A DNA stretch of 64,000 nucleotides from Christiangramia fulva (GCF_003024155.1 NZ_CP028136.1:434001-498000), one strand, 5' to 3'. Positions 38,580 to 47,969 are shown, numbered from the stretch's first letter. Notes: generated from the sequence alone by a model not told the origin. Numbers and translations: made by a program.

Positions 38580-40229
38580 TTAAGCCAGCATGGTCACAGG
38601 ATTTTCCATATAAGTTTTCAGAGTCGCAAGGAATGCGGCACCGGTGGCTCCATCAACGGTTCTGTGGTCGCAGGCCAGCGTTAGCTTCATGGTATGACCA
38701 ACAACGATCTCACCATTCTTCACTACAGGTTTTTCAACGATAGTCCCGACTGAAAGAATCGCCGAGTTTGGCTGATTTATGATGCTGGTGAATTCCACAA
38801 TCCCAAACATTCCCAGGTTAGAAACGGTAAACGTACTTCCTTCCATCTCTGAAGGTTGTATCTTTTTGTTTCTCGCCTTTCCGGCAAGGTCTTTCACATT
38901 GTTCCCTATTTGAGTAAGGGACATCTGGTCGGCAAATTTCAAAACAGGAACCACAAGTCCTTCTTCAACAGCTACCGCCACACCCATATGGATATGTTTG
39001 GCATATTTCATACTTTCCCCGGTCCACTGGCTGTTTACCTGCGGATGCTTTCTAAGAGCCATAGCCGAAGCTTTGATCACCATATCATTGAAAGACACTT
39101 TCACGTCAGGCATTTCATTGATATGTTTTCTGGATGCCATGGCATTTTCCATATTCACTTCGATAGTGAGATAGTAATGCGGTGCAGTGAATTTTGATTC
39201 TCCCAAACGTTTTGCAATGGTCTTGCGCATTTGAGAATTCTTGATCTCTTCGTAGCTTTCTTCCCCGGCAGGAACATAAGGCTGTACCGCAGCCGTAGTT
39301 TGTTTTGCAGCAGTTTCCTGAGTTGCGGCAGCAGTTTCCTGTTTTGGAGCAGCTTTGAAATTCTCAATATCTTTCTTAACAATCCGCCCATTTTCACCCG
39401 AACCTTTCACTTCAGAAAGGCTTATGCCACGATCTTCGGCCATCTTTTTGGCAAGTGGCGAAGCGAAAATTCGTCCGCCGTCTTTGGCAGCCGATTCGGT
39501 TTTTGTTGTTTCAGTTTCAGCAGGAGCCTGAGAAGGTTCTTCGGCTTTAGGTTCTGCAGTAGATTTTTTTGCTTTTTTGGCACCACCGGAAGCCATAATT
39601 TTTGAAACATCGGTTCCTTCAGGGCCAATAATTGCAAGAAGGCTGTCCACTTTGGCAGATTCCCCTTCCTGAACTCCAATTTTCAGAAGTGTTCCGGAAT
39701 AGAAAGATTCGAATTCCATGGTGGCCTTATCGGTTTCAATCTCGGCCAGGATATCTCCCTCTTCCACTTTATCGCCTTCTTTTTTAAGCCAGGAAGCGAC
39801 GGTTCCTTCTTCCATGGTATCACTAAGGCGAGGCATATTGATTATTTCAACACCTTCCGGAATTTCCCCTTCTTCAGAATCATCTTCTTTTTCGACAGAT
39901 TCTTCAGATTCTTTTTCTTTAACCTGAGTAGCCTGTGTTTTTTCTTCAGAAGATTCTCCGCCTCCGGCAAGCAAATCACTTATATCTTCACCTTCTTCGC
40001 CGATGATAGCGAGAAGTGCATCTACCGGAGCTCCTTCCCCTTCTTCTACACCTATATGGAGCAGCGTACCTTCATAAAAGGATTCAAATTCCATCGTAGC
40101 CTTATCGGTTTCGATCTCGGCCAGGATGTCGCCTTCTTCAACTTTATCTCCTTTTTTCTTAAGCCACTTCGCAACCACACCCTCTTCCATGGTGTCGCTC
40201 AATCGCGGCATCTTGATAACTTCTGCCAT
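38580..40229 (-). CDS. pdhC: Pyruvate dehydrogenase complex E2, dihydrolipoamide acetyltransferase
   Basis: The 549-residue E2 carries acetyl groups from E1 to CoA. It has two near-identical lipoyl domains with the lipoyl-lysine motif ETDKATME (Lys43 and Lys168), a linker rich in Lys/Ala/Thr/Glu, an E1/E3-binding peripheral domain (about 250-290: RIFASPLAKKMAEDRG, GENGRIVKKDIE) and the catalytic acetyltransferase domain ending with DHRTVDGA (active His). Downstream of pdhA by 4 bp and followed by a terminator. The E1 beta gene is not in the window and must lie elsewhere. Confidence 0.96.
   Translation of the reverse strand: MAEVIKMPRLSDTMEEGVVAKWLKKKGDKVEEGDILAEIETDKATMEFESFYEGTLLHIGVEEGEGAPVDALLAIIGEEGEDISDLLAGGGESSEEKTQATQVKEKESEESVEKEDDSEEGEIPEGVEIINMPRLSDTMEEGTVASWLKKEGDKVEEGDILAEIETDKATMEFESFYSGTLLKIGVQEGESAKVDSLLAIIGPEGTDVSKIMASGGAKKAKKSTAEPKAEEPSQAPAETETTKTESAAKDGGRIFASPLAKKMAEDRGISLSEVKGSGENGRIVKKDIENFKAAPKQETAAATQETAAKQTTAAVQPYVPAGEESYEEIKNSQMRKTIAKRLGESKFTAPHYYLTIEVNMENAMASRKHINEMPDVKVSFNDMVIKASAMALRKHPQVNSQWTGESMKYAKHIHMGVAVAVEEGLVVPVLKFADQMSLTQIGNNVKDLAGKARNKKIQPSEMEGSTFTVSNLGMFGIVEFTSIINQPNSAILSVGTIVEKPVVKNGEIVVGHTMKLTLACDHRTVDGATGAAFLATLKTYMENPVTMLA
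39675..40214 (-). repeat. Two direct copies of the lipoyl domain coding sequence within pdhC
   Basis: Copies at 40050-40214 and 39675-39839 share long runs, for example MPRLSDTMEEG and EGDILAEIETDKATMEFESF at the protein level, and close DNA identity. It is a tandem domain duplication inside one gene, not a mobile or CRISPR repeat. Confidence 0.8.
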
Positions 40230-40233
40230 AATT

Positions 40234-41235
40234 TTAATCTAATTTATGTGCCAGGAAAGGATAATCTTCCTGTTGGTAAACCACGTCATACATCACGTTT
40301 TTATCCGGGAAATCTGACTCATCGGCAAATTTCTCACATTCAGCAACTTTTTCCTTGACGCGCTTTTCAATTTCTTTGATCTCTTTATCAGATGCATATT
40401 TTTTCTCCCTGATCACATCAAGAACCTGAGTGATAGGATCTAATTTCTGATATTCCGCAACCTCTTCTTTTGTTCTGTACTTTTGAGCATCACTCATGGA
40501 ATGACCCCGATAGCGATAGGTTTTCAATTCAAGAAAGGTTGGACCGTTTCCTTTTCTTGCACGGGTAATCGCTTCGTCAAAAGCTTCGGCAACCTTTACA
40601 GGATTCATCGCATCTACCGGCCCACAAGGCATCTCATAGCCATTCCCGAGTTTCCAGATATCGGTACCTTTTGCAGTTCGCGCCACAGAAGTTCCCATTG
40701 CATACCCGTTATTCTCTACACAGAAAACAACTGGCAGGTCCCATTTTACGGCCATATTAAGGGTTTCATGAAGTGATCCCTGTCTTGCAGCCCCGTCACC
40801 CAAAAAGGTAAGTGTCACAGAATCTCTTTTGAAATATTTATCGGCAAAGGCAATTCCTGCCCCCAAAGGGATCTGACCTCCTACAATTCCGTGGCCGCCA
40901 TAGAAACGATGTTCTTTAGAGAAAATATGCATGGAACCACCAAGTCCCATAGAAGTACCGGTTTTTTTTCCGAAGAGCTCGGCCATTACCCTTTTTGGAT
41001 CCACTCCGAGGCCAATTGGCTGAACATGGTTTCTATATGCAGTGATCATGCGGTCCTTTTCAAGATCCATCGCATGCATCGCACCAGCCAAAATAGCTTC
41101 CTGGCCGTTATATAAATGTAAAAAACCTCTTACTTTTTGCTGAATGTAAACCTGGGCTAATTTATCTTCAAATTTGCGCCAAAACAGCATATCCTCATAC
41201 CACTTAAGATACGTGGCTTTTGTTACTTTCTTCAT
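40234..41235 (-). CDS. pdhA: Pyruvate dehydrogenase E1 component alpha subunit
   Basis: The 333-residue subunit binds thiamine pyrophosphate and decarboxylates pyruvate with E1 beta. Seen are YRNHVQPIG, FYGGHGIVGGQIPLGAGIA (about 113-131), and GDGAARQGSLHETLNMAV...VFCVENNGYAMG, the GDG...NN thiamine motif, plus YRYRGHSMSDAQKYR with phosphorylation-loop similarity. It is followed after 4 bp by pdhC. A TATTTTTG -7 box (41287-41294) lies upstream. Confidence 0.96.
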   Translation of the reverse strand: MKKVTKATYLKWYEDMLFWRKFEDKLAQVYIQQKVRGFLHLYNGQEAILAGAMHAMDLEKDRMITAYRNHVQPIGLGVDPKRVMAELFGKKTGTSMGLGGSMHIFSKEHRFYGGHGIVGGQIPLGAGIAFADKYFKRDSVTLTFLGDGAARQGSLHETLNMAVKWDLPVVFCVENNGYAMGTSVARTAKGTDIWKLGNGYEMPCGPVDAMNPVKVAEAFDEAITRARKGNGPTFLELKTYRYRGHSMSDAQKYRTKEEVAEYQKLDPITQVLDVIREKKYASDKEIKEIEKRVKEKVAECEKFADESDFPDKNVMYDVVYQQEDYPFLAHKLD

Positions 41236-41286
41236 CTAATCTACTTTATTTTAAGGCCAGACAGATTGGTTTTGCCAAGCGGATAA

Positions 41287-41294
41287 CAAAAATA
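41287..41294 (-). promoter_or_regulatory. Candidate -7 element of pdhA promoter
   Basis: TATTTTTG on the minus strand matches TAnnTTTG, about 50 bp before pdhA. No good TTG -33 element is placed properly, so the call is weak. Confidence 0.35.
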
Positions 41295-41346
41295 CTATTT
41301 TCAGTAAGAAACGAAAACAGTTTTACTGCAAAAAATCACGAAAACC

Positions 41347-41829
41347 TTATAGACTGGAATTATCGAAGACTAACGGGAGCAGGTCTTTAATAGAATTGGC
41401 TTTCACCACTTTCCCGCTTTCACCCATAAAAAAGATCCCGATAGGCTTTTCCTGCTTCACTTCATATTCAATAAGAGCCTGCCTGCAGGCACCGCATGGA
41501 GGCACCGGGGAAATTACCTGATGCTTCATGGATTTAGCAGAAATCGCAATCGCTTTTATTTCGGCCTCAGGATATTTTGCTCCTGCCGCGTAAACCGCGG
41601 TGCGCTCGGCACACAAACCTGAAGGATAAGAAGCATTTTCCTGGTTACTTCCCAAAATCACTTCATCATTATCGAGCAACAGTGCGGCACCTACTTTAAA
41701 CTGAGAATAGGGAGCATAGGCCGTATCGCGAACTTTAATTGCCTGTTGCATTAATTGCTGCAAGTTACCAGGAAGCTCTTCCAAAGAATCGTAAACCTCC
41801 AGGTGTGAGGTTATAGTTAATGATTTCAT
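41347..41829 (-). CDS. cdd: Cytidine deaminase
   Basis: The 160-residue enzyme deaminates cytidine and deoxycytidine. Zinc and catalytic residues are in PSGLCAERTAVYAAG (CAE, about 72-78) and PVPPCGACRQALIEY (PCxxC, about 107-121). It is single-domain and therefore a likely tetramer. It lies between porV and pdhA on the same strand, with gaps of about 110-140 bp on both sides, and that order (porV-cdd-pdhA-pdhC) is common in Flavobacteriia. Confidence 0.95.
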   Translation of the reverse strand: MKSLTITSHLEVYDSLEELPGNLQQLMQQAIKVRDTAYAPYSQFKVGAALLLDNDEVILGSNQENASYPSGLCAERTAVYAAGAKYPEAEIKAIAISAKSMKHQVISPVPPCGACRQALIEYEVKQEKPIGIFFMGESGKVVKANSIKDLLPLVFDNSSL

Positions 41830-41972
41830 GTGTGATAGTTATTTACTTCAGGACCATTCAGGGACAATTCGCCTGAAAACTTTGCCTTTATCAGCCAAAA
41901 AAAATTGGGAATACAAGATAAGAGAAAAGCTCTCTCAAGCAAACCACCCGCAGCAATTTTAATATTTAGAGA

Positions 41973-43121
41973 TTAATTGGTATAGCTGTTTCCAAAATTA
42001 AAACTTAAGCCAAATCGCAAGGTTCCTTCCAGAGGGCTGGGGACAGAAGATGTAGAAAATAAATAGGACATATCAATAACCACCGATTCATAAGCAAAAC
42101 CGGCCCCTACGGAGAAAAATTTTCTAAATCCCTTTTCCTCACTTTCATTAAAATATCCTGCCCGAAGTGCAAATTTGTTTTGATACCAGTATTCGGCTCC
42201 AAGAGCCCATGTAACTTCCTTAAGTTCTTCAGAAAAGCCATCAGGTGCATCGCCGAAAGACTTAAAAATTCCTTCTATCGAGCCTATTTCATTATATTGC
42301 TGGGTATCTTCTCCATTAATTTTGCCATCTCCGTTGAAATCTTTAGGAGTTGGCACGAGCAATTTATTGAATTCAAGATAAGTAGCCAGTTTATTTTGGG
42401 GATCAAAAATAAAGTCAAATCCTGCACCAATACCCAGGTTGGTTGGAATGAAATTTTCCTGACCGGCATTATCAAATTTTATTTTAGGCCCAATATTAGA
42501 AATATTGGCGCCGAGCCTCCAGACTCCATCAAAACTACTATAGGTCATTTGCGGACTCTCATAATATCCTGCGATGTCAACGCCAAAAGTTGAGCCCGCG
42601 ATATTTTCATTTCCTCCCAGGTCCAAATCAGATCGAAGATAACGTCCGGCCACTGCCATAGAAAAATCTTCACTAAGTTTTAATGAATAAGAAAGGTCTA
42701 AGGTGAATGAATTCGGGTTTACCAAAAGTGCGTCCTGCTCGAAAGTATCTCTTCGCTCAATCGAACCAAGGCTAAAATAACGAAGACTGCCTGCAAAAGC
42801 ACTTCTTTCATTTAGCTTCTGAACATAAGTTACGCCTCCAAGAAAAATATCATTAACGATCCTGCTTAAATACGGGGTATAGGTGACACCCGCTCCATTT
42901 TCATAATTAAAGAAAGCATATTTTGCAGGATTCCACTGCTGAGAATACACATCTGGAGATGATGCCACACCAAGTTCACCCATCCCGGCAGACCTTGCAT
43001 CAGCCGCGATCTTTAGGAAAGGAACTGAGGTTGTTATTACCCGATCTCCTTTTTCCTGAGCAATAAGAGAATAATTTCCAAGAAGAATTACTCCAGTAAT
43101 TAAATATGTAATTTTTTTCAT
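41973..43121 (-). CDS. porV: Type IX secretion system outer membrane protein PorV
   Basis: The 382-residue barrel protein begins with a signal peptide (about MKKITYLITGVILLGNYSLIAQ) and then VPFLKIAADARSAGMGELGVASSPDVYSQQWNPAKYA, the PorV/LptO signature. PorV binds type IX substrates after translocation and feeds them to the PorU sortase. It ends in LRFGLSFNFGN, a barrel-closing strand. porU, usually next to it, is not present between porV and gldJ here. Confidence 0.93.
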   Translation of the reverse strand: MKKITYLITGVILLGNYSLIAQEKGDRVITTSVPFLKIAADARSAGMGELGVASSPDVYSQQWNPAKYAFFNYENGAGVTYTPYLSRIVNDIFLGGVTYVQKLNERSAFAGSLRYFSLGSIERRDTFEQDALLVNPNSFTLDLSYSLKLSEDFSMAVAGRYLRSDLDLGGNENIAGSTFGVDIAGYYESPQMTYSSFDGVWRLGANISNIGPKIKFDNAGQENFIPTNLGIGAGFDFIFDPQNKLATYLEFNKLLVPTPKDFNGDGKINGEDTQQYNEIGSIEGIFKSFGDAPDGFSEELKEVTWALGAEYWYQNKFALRAGYFNESEEKGFRKFFSVGAGFAYESVVIDMSYLFSTSSVPSPLEGTLRFGLSFNFGNSYTN

Positions 43122-43461
43122 TATAGTAGTTAATGATAAACAAATATATAGTAATATTCCTGTTAAGAAAGAACTGAGGCTTCAAAAAACTTCCCTAAAC
43201 TATGATAAAATACGTAAATTCTGGTTGAAATAAACTTGGTTAAATAGTATAACTGCAAAAATTTTAATTTATTGCTTCATATAACACAAAAGCAGCCTTT
43301 GCACTTTAAGCAATAATTTCAAGCTTAAGCTTTATAAAGTGAATTTCTTCCAAACCCTTCCTAAAACACTCACAATAAACCATCTGCAATGCCGTTTAGT
43401 GTATGGTATATCAGAGAGTTATGCTAAATTGAGCAGTTTTATAATAAATAAAATAAACTTG

Positions 43462-43469
43462 TACATTTG
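43462..43469 (+). promoter_or_regulatory. Candidate -7 element for gldJ
   Basis: TACATTTG matches TAnnTTTG, 53 bp before the gldJ ATG. A TTG at 43429 is about 30 bp away, longer than the usual spacer, so the -33 element is unclear. Confidence 0.45.
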
Positions 43470-43510
43470 GCGTTAATTAGTATATTGCAGGGCCTAAATT
43501 TCTATCATAA

Positions 43511-43516
43511 AGGAGA
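43511..43516 (+). promoter_or_regulatory. Strong Shine-Dalgarno sequence of gldJ
   Basis: AGGAGA within AAAGGAGAAAG lies about 6 nt before the ATG of gldJ. Most genes in this window have no such purine core because Bacteroidota rarely use it, so it stands out. Confidence 0.55.
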
Positions 43517-43522
43517 AAGACT

Positions 43523-45211
43523 ATGAAATCGAAAATAGCTTTAAAAGCCATTATTGCTGTTGTTTGTGGCGTTAGCTTAGTAAGCTGTAACAAAAACAAT
43601 TATAAGAATACCTCGCGTGCCACGGGATGGGATATTAATTCAAAAGACGGAGGTTTTCAATACAATACCGACTATAAAGAACAGGATGCTGCCCCCGGGC
43701 TGGTTTTTGTAGAGGGGGGAACTTATACTATGGGACGTGTACAGGACGATCCCATGCATGATTGGAACAACACTCCTACTCAACAACATGTTCAGTCCTT
43801 TTATATGGACGAAACCGAGGTAACCAATAAGATGTATCTTGAATATTTAGACTGGTTAAAAAGTGTTTTTCCGCCTTCTCAGGAAAATTACAAAAATATA
43901 TATACCGGAGCACTGCCAGATACCCTGGTTTGGAGGAACAGGCTTGGTTACAATGAAACCATGGTTACCAATTACCTTCGCCATCCTGCCTATGCTGAAT
44001 ATCCTGTCGTGGGAGTTAGCTGGATACAGGCGGTGGAATTTAGCAAATGGAGAACAGATCGTGTAAATGAAGCCCGATTAGAAAAAGAAGGATTCCTTGC
44101 CGAAAACGCGAGGTATAATTCAGAAGATCAGTCGGCTACTTTTAATACCGATACTTATATCGCCTCTCCAACTAAGGTATATGGAGGCAATACCGAATTA
44201 CTTGACGGGAAGAAAGTTCAGGACCGTATGGAGAATACCGACGAAAATGGAAATCCCGTAAAAGAGGTATATCCCGGGAGGGAAAGCGGTCTCCTTTATC
44301 CGGAGTATCGTCTTCCAACAGAAGCAGAATGGGAATATGCGGCTCTCGGACTTGTTGGAATAAGAAATTATAACATTTATCGCGGAAGAAAAAAATATCC
44401 ATGGGATGGCCAATACACCCGTAGTGGTGAAGCGAAAAGAATGGGTGACCAGCTTGCTAATTTTAAACAGGGAGATGGTGATTACGGCGGAATTGCCGGA
44501 TGGAGCGACGATGGTGCAGATATAACTGCCGAAGTAAAATCTTATGAACCCAATGATTTTGGTCTTTATGATATGGCAGGGAACGTAGCAGAATGGGTTG
44601 CCGATGTTTACCGACCTATCGTTGATGATGAATTCAACGACTTTAACTATTACCGAGGAAATGTCTATACCAAACATGCCATTAATGAAGATGGAACGGT
44701 AAAAGTCGTGGGTACTGAAGATATTGTGTATGACACGCTCAGCAATGGGAAACTTGTCGCAAAAAACCTTCCGGGAGAGATCGCCCAGGTGCCGGTTACC
44801 AAGGAAGATACCTACATGAGAACCAACTATACTGAAAGTGATCAGAGAGATTTTCGTGATGGAGATAAAAGTTCAAGCAGATATTATCAGCCTTTTCAGG
44901 ATATAGATGATCCCTCTAAAAGAATGTACAATTCCCCGACCTATGATAACTTTAAATTCAGCGACAGTTCGGCCACTCCTACATTAGAAGAAAGAGGCTA
45001 CGACAAAGAAAGAAGAACTACACTAATCAGTGACGAGGTACGAGTTTACAAAGGAGGCAGCTGGAGAGACAGAGCCTATTGGCTGGATCCCGCACAAAGA
45101 CGTTTCTTCCCTCAGGATATGGCTACCGATTATATAGGTTTCAGAAACGCTATGTCCCGGGTTGGATCTAAATCTTTAAATAAAAATAAAACTGCCAGAA
45201 CGACTAAGTAA
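43523..45211 (+). CDS. gldJ: Gliding motility lipoprotein GldJ
   Basis: The 562-residue protein has a lipoprotein leader ending VSC (Cys22), then a formylglycine-generating-enzyme/sulfatase-modifying fold: FVEGGTYTMGRVQDDPMHDW, DETEVTNKMYLEYL, YRLPTEAEWEYAALG and GNVAEWVADVYRP, ending with GGSWRDRAYWLDPAQRRF. GldJ is a core component of the gliding/type IX machinery needed to keep GldK stable. It has the family's usual length and an intact sequence. A terminator follows before murF. Confidence 0.95.
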   Translation: MKSKIALKAIIAVVCGVSLVSCNKNNYKNTSRATGWDINSKDGGFQYNTDYKEQDAAPGLVFVEGGTYTMGRVQDDPMHDWNNTPTQQHVQSFYMDETEVTNKMYLEYLDWLKSVFPPSQENYKNIYTGALPDTLVWRNRLGYNETMVTNYLRHPAYAEYPVVGVSWIQAVEFSKWRTDRVNEARLEKEGFLAENARYNSEDQSATFNTDTYIASPTKVYGGNTELLDGKKVQDRMENTDENGNPVKEVYPGRESGLLYPEYRLPTEAEWEYAALGLVGIRNYNIYRGRKKYPWDGQYTRSGEAKRMGDQLANFKQGDGDYGGIAGWSDDGADITAEVKSYEPNDFGLYDMAGNVAEWVADVYRPIVDDEFNDFNYYRGNVYTKHAINEDGTVKVVGTEDIVYDTLSNGKLVAKNLPGEIAQVPVTKEDTYMRTNYTESDQRDFRDGDKSSSRYYQPFQDIDDPSKRMYNSPTYDNFKFSDSSATPTLEERGYDKERRTTLISDEVRVYKGGSWRDRAYWLDPAQRRFFPQDMATDYIGFRNAMSRVGSKSLNKNKTARTTK

Positions 45212-45237
45212 CCCTAGCAGTTACCTAAAATTAACTT

Positions 45238-45266
45238 AAAGCCCTAACTTGTTTAGGGCTTTTTTT
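45238..45266 (+). terminator. Intrinsic terminator after gldJ
   Basis: The stem AAAGCCCTAA/TTAGGGCTTT with a 5-nt loop is followed by T residues, 27 bp after the gldJ stop. Confidence 0.85.
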
Positions 45267-45280
45267 ATAGTTTTAGTTTT

Positions 45281-46570
45281 ATGAAAACAGCCAGATTACA
45301 TCAACGTTTCCTCCTTTGCAGTGGAGTTGATACCGATACCCGGAAAATTCGAGAAAACAGCATTTTTTTCGCACTTAAAGGCGATAACTTCAACGGAAAT
45401 GTCTTTGCTGAAGAAGCGCTTCGTAAAGGCGCGAAATATGTGGTAGTCGATGAGAAAGAATACGCTAAAGATTCAGAGGAATATATTCTAGTAAAAAATT
45501 CCCTGGAAGCACTTCAGAAATTGGCCATTTTCCACCGTAATTACCTTAAGATCCCTATTCTTGCGATCACAGGCAGCAACGGAAAGACAACCACCAAAGA
45601 ACTTATTAACGCGGTACTTTCAAAAAAATACAGAACTATTGCGACCAGCGGAAACTACAATAATCATATTGGCGTCCCCCTTACCCTGCTCACGATGGAT
45701 GAAGAGACAGAATTCGGTATTGTAGAAATGGGTGCTAATCATATACTCGAGATCGAATTTCTCTGCACCATCGCCAATCCCGATTACGGCTTCATTACCA
45801 ATTTCGGGAAAGCCCATCTGGAAGGTTTTGGAGGAATCGAAGGAGTTATAAAAGGAAAAACTGAACTTTACAAACATCTTCAGGAAAGGAATAAACTTAT
45901 TTTTCTGAATATCGATGATGAGATACAAAGAAAACATTCTAATTACAAGCATACTTTTTCTTTTGGCGAAAACCCGGAAGCTGATGTTCAACTGGAATAT
46001 AAAAAAGGAGAAAAGGCTGAAATTATTTATAATAATACCCTTTTTACCAGCCAGTTTTCCGGCAGCTATAATGCCAGGAATATTGCAGCTGCATTAAGTA
46101 TCGGGCTTTATTTTAAGGTAAATTTTGATGAGATCAGGCAGGCAATAAAAGATTTTAAGCCCGGAAATAACCGTTCTGAAGTCATTCCGGCAGGAAGCAA
46201 TACCATCATTATGGATGCTTATAATGCCAACCCTACCAGCATGCACGCTGCGCTTGAAAATTTTCAGAATCTAAAAACCAATAAACAGAAAATTGCCATT
46301 TTAGGAGACATGTTCGAACTGGGAGATGAAGCTGCTACTGAACATCAGCTCATCGTGAATCATGTGAAGAACAGTAATTTCTCCGAAACCTATTTATTGG
46401 GAGAAAATTTCAGAAATACTGAAGTTCAAAGTGATTTTATTTTCAAATTCAAGGATATTGCCAGTTTAAAAAAACATATTGAAGAGACCAATTATGAAAA
46501 TTGCTATTTCCTAATAAAAGGATCGAGGGGAATGGCCCTGGAAAGATTGCTCAATTCATTAAAAAAATAA
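45281..46570 (+). CDS. murF: UDP-N-acetylmuramoyl-tripeptide--D-alanyl-D-alanine ligase
   Basis: MurF adds D-Ala-D-Ala to UDP-MurNAc-tripeptide using ATP. The 429-residue enzyme has the N-terminal uridine-binding region (CSGVDTDTRKIRENSIFFALKG), the ATP loop ITGSNGKTTTKELI (about residues 94-107), EMGANH, and DAYNANPTSMHAAL (about 312-325). It is a single gene between two terminators. Confidence 0.95.
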   Translation: MKTARLHQRFLLCSGVDTDTRKIRENSIFFALKGDNFNGNVFAEEALRKGAKYVVVDEKEYAKDSEEYILVKNSLEALQKLAIFHRNYLKIPILAITGSNGKTTTKELINAVLSKKYRTIATSGNYNNHIGVPLTLLTMDEETEFGIVEMGANHILEIEFLCTIANPDYGFITNFGKAHLEGFGGIEGVIKGKTELYKHLQERNKLIFLNIDDEIQRKHSNYKHTFSFGENPEADVQLEYKKGEKAEIIYNNTLFTSQFSGSYNARNIAAALSIGLYFKVNFDEIRQAIKDFKPGNNRSEVIPAGSNTIIMDAYNANPTSMHAALENFQNLKTNKQKIAILGDMFELGDEAATEHQLIVNHVKNSNFSETYLLGENFRNTEVQSDFIFKFKDIASLKKHIEETNYENCYFLIKGSRGMALERLLNSLKK

Positions 46571-46577
46571 GAGACTA

Positions 46578-46605
46578 AAAAAACGGCTGAAATCAGCCGT
46601 TTTTT
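46578..46605. terminator. Bidirectional terminator between murF and a convergent gene
   Basis: The stem AAAAAACGGCTG/CAGCCGTTTTTT with a 4-nt loop has T-runs after it on both strands and sits in the 69-bp gap between converging genes. Confidence 0.85.
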
Positions 46606-46639
46606 AGTTTATTGTAACACGATGAAAGCCTCTATTTGT

Positions 46640-47500
46640 TCAAATAGCCTTTAAATTTTCGTGGCTGATTTTGGCAGCTTCAAGAGGAGTATGATTAAAG
46701 GTTTTATCCTGTTCTACTAAATAATGCTGCATTCCCGCAAGATCCTTATTATTAAAAATGCGTTTGAAATCTATAGTCCCTGTTCCTACAGGTGCAAATC
46801 TTCCCTGATCATCCATGTCTTTAACATGCCATAATTTAAATCTACCCGGATACTTTTTAAAATAAGCTACAGGATCTTCACCGGCTTTGGTAATCCAATA
46901 AAGGTCCATTTGAAAATTCACATATTTAGGATCGGTATTTTTAAGGAAATAATCATAAGCCTTAATGCCGTTTTCATTTTCTTTAAATTCAAAATTATGA
47001 TTATGATAAAGCAATTTTAATCCTTTTGCTTCCGCTTTTTTACCAAGCGTATTAAAAATATTGGTCAGAGTCTTCACATCATCTTTCATTCCCATACTTT
47101 GCTTTTCCTGATCATAAGTGAAATATCCCATGGGTGGCACGGGAAGAACAAAATATTCAAATCCGGCATCTTTCACGTCCTGCATCATTTTATCGGCATT
47201 TTCAAGAGTAACAGATCCCTGATGAGTGCTTAAGGGTATAAGACCAAGTTCATCCAGATATTTTTTGAATTCTTTTGGCTCCATTCCGTAGAACTTACCA
47301 TTTTCGTAACCTGCTGCTTCAATGTATTTATAGCCCATATCAGCAACCTTCTTCAGCGTTTCTTTAGGATTATCAGCCATAGCATCTCTGACTGTATAAA
47401 GGGCGAGACCGCCGAATCTTTCCTGTGCAAAGGAATTTGTAACCGAAAGAAAAACACCTAAAAGAGCCAGTAAGCCCCATTTTTTAAAGTTTGTCATCAT
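46640..47500 (-). CDS. Secreted sugar phosphate isomerase/epimerase-like TIM barrel protein
   Basis: The 286-residue product has a signal peptide (MMTNFKKWGLLALLGVFLSVTNSFAQ) and an AP-endonuclease-2/xylose-isomerase-like barrel: YTVRDAMADNPKETLKKVADMGYKYIEAAGY, LLYHNHNFEF and WHVKDMD carry the usual metal-binding His, Glu and Asp. Most relatives isomerise sugars; the leader puts this one in the periplasm. The start at the ATG pair 47495-47500 is preferred to the frame opening at 47554. The substrate is unknown. Confidence 0.8.
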   Translation of the reverse strand: MMTNFKKWGLLALLGVFLSVTNSFAQERFGGLALYTVRDAMADNPKETLKKVADMGYKYIEAAGYENGKFYGMEPKEFKKYLDELGLIPLSTHQGSVTLENADKMMQDVKDAGFEYFVLPVPPMGYFTYDQEKQSMGMKDDVKTLTNIFNTLGKKAEAKGLKLLYHNHNFEFKENENGIKAYDYFLKNTDPKYVNFQMDLYWITKAGEDPVAYFKKYPGRFKLWHVKDMDDQGRFAPVGTGTIDFKRIFNNKDLAGMQHYLVEQDKTFNHTPLEAAKISHENLKAI

Positions 47501-47630
47501 TTTATTTTGTATTAATAGAAAAAATTGAAATCCCTGATAAACATAGATTACCAAGGATCTCCTAAAATATTAAAATTTCTTCAGATAAAGGCTATCAGGC
47601 TCATTGATATGATTGAAAAGATCCAAAATA

Positions 47631-47834
47631 TCAATTCTGCCAGTTCAGTTTTAAATTTTGAGCCTCCGTCAGTTTAACCGAAGTGCCAAATTTCTCCCCC
47701 TCCCTATCAAACATCGACTTCAGCCATTTCACCTGTTCTGAATTCGCATAGTGGAGACTGAATTTTTTCATTTCCAGCGGGATCATTTTAAGGGATAGCA
47801 ATTTTCCATTTTTATCGATTTCAGGAAAATACAT
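47631..47834 (-). pseudogene. C-terminal remnant of a CapA-family (poly-gamma-glutamate synthesis) protein
   Basis: The 67-residue open frame (YFPEIDKNGKLLSLKMIPL, then FSLHYANSEQVKWLKSMFDRE, GEKFGTSVKL) matches the last segment of CapA metallophosphatase-like proteins as I recall them, where a Gly-Lys-Leu strand is followed by the L-x-M-x-P strand, the W-L-x-x-L helix and G-x-x-F-G-T. The frame extends four codons above the Met and then meets a stop; no signal, catalytic or N-terminal part exists upstream. It is therefore a truncated relic rather than a small gene. Expression is unlikely. Confidence 0.65.
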
Positions 47835-47924
47835 TAAAACTATAAGTTAGGAAGTTAAGGGGAGTTTTAAAAGAAGGGAACGCTTAAAAAAATGTAATAA
47901 AATTTCAAGAATATCAAAACAAAA

Positions 47925-47954
47925 AAACCCACAAACTCAACGTTTGTAGGGTTT
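47925..47954 (-). terminator. Terminator downstream of tRNA-Val
   Basis: On the minus strand a 12-bp stem (AAACCC.ACAAAC / GTTTGTAGGGTTT with a one-base bulge) is followed by T residues, 15 nt after the tRNA 3' end. Confidence 0.7.
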
Positions 47955-47969
47955 GGTATAATATTTTCG

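Larger units (their letters stand above)
43122..43522. other. Intergenic region between divergent porV and gldJ
   Basis: No gene or recognisable porU remnant is seen in this 401-bp AT-rich stretch. It contains the gldJ promoter element and ribosome-binding site listed separately; for porV only generic AT-rich sequence is visible. Confidence 0.7.

Noticed and set aside
39675..40214. Repeats suggesting a mobile or CRISPR element
   Set aside because: They are the two lipoyl domains of pdhC.
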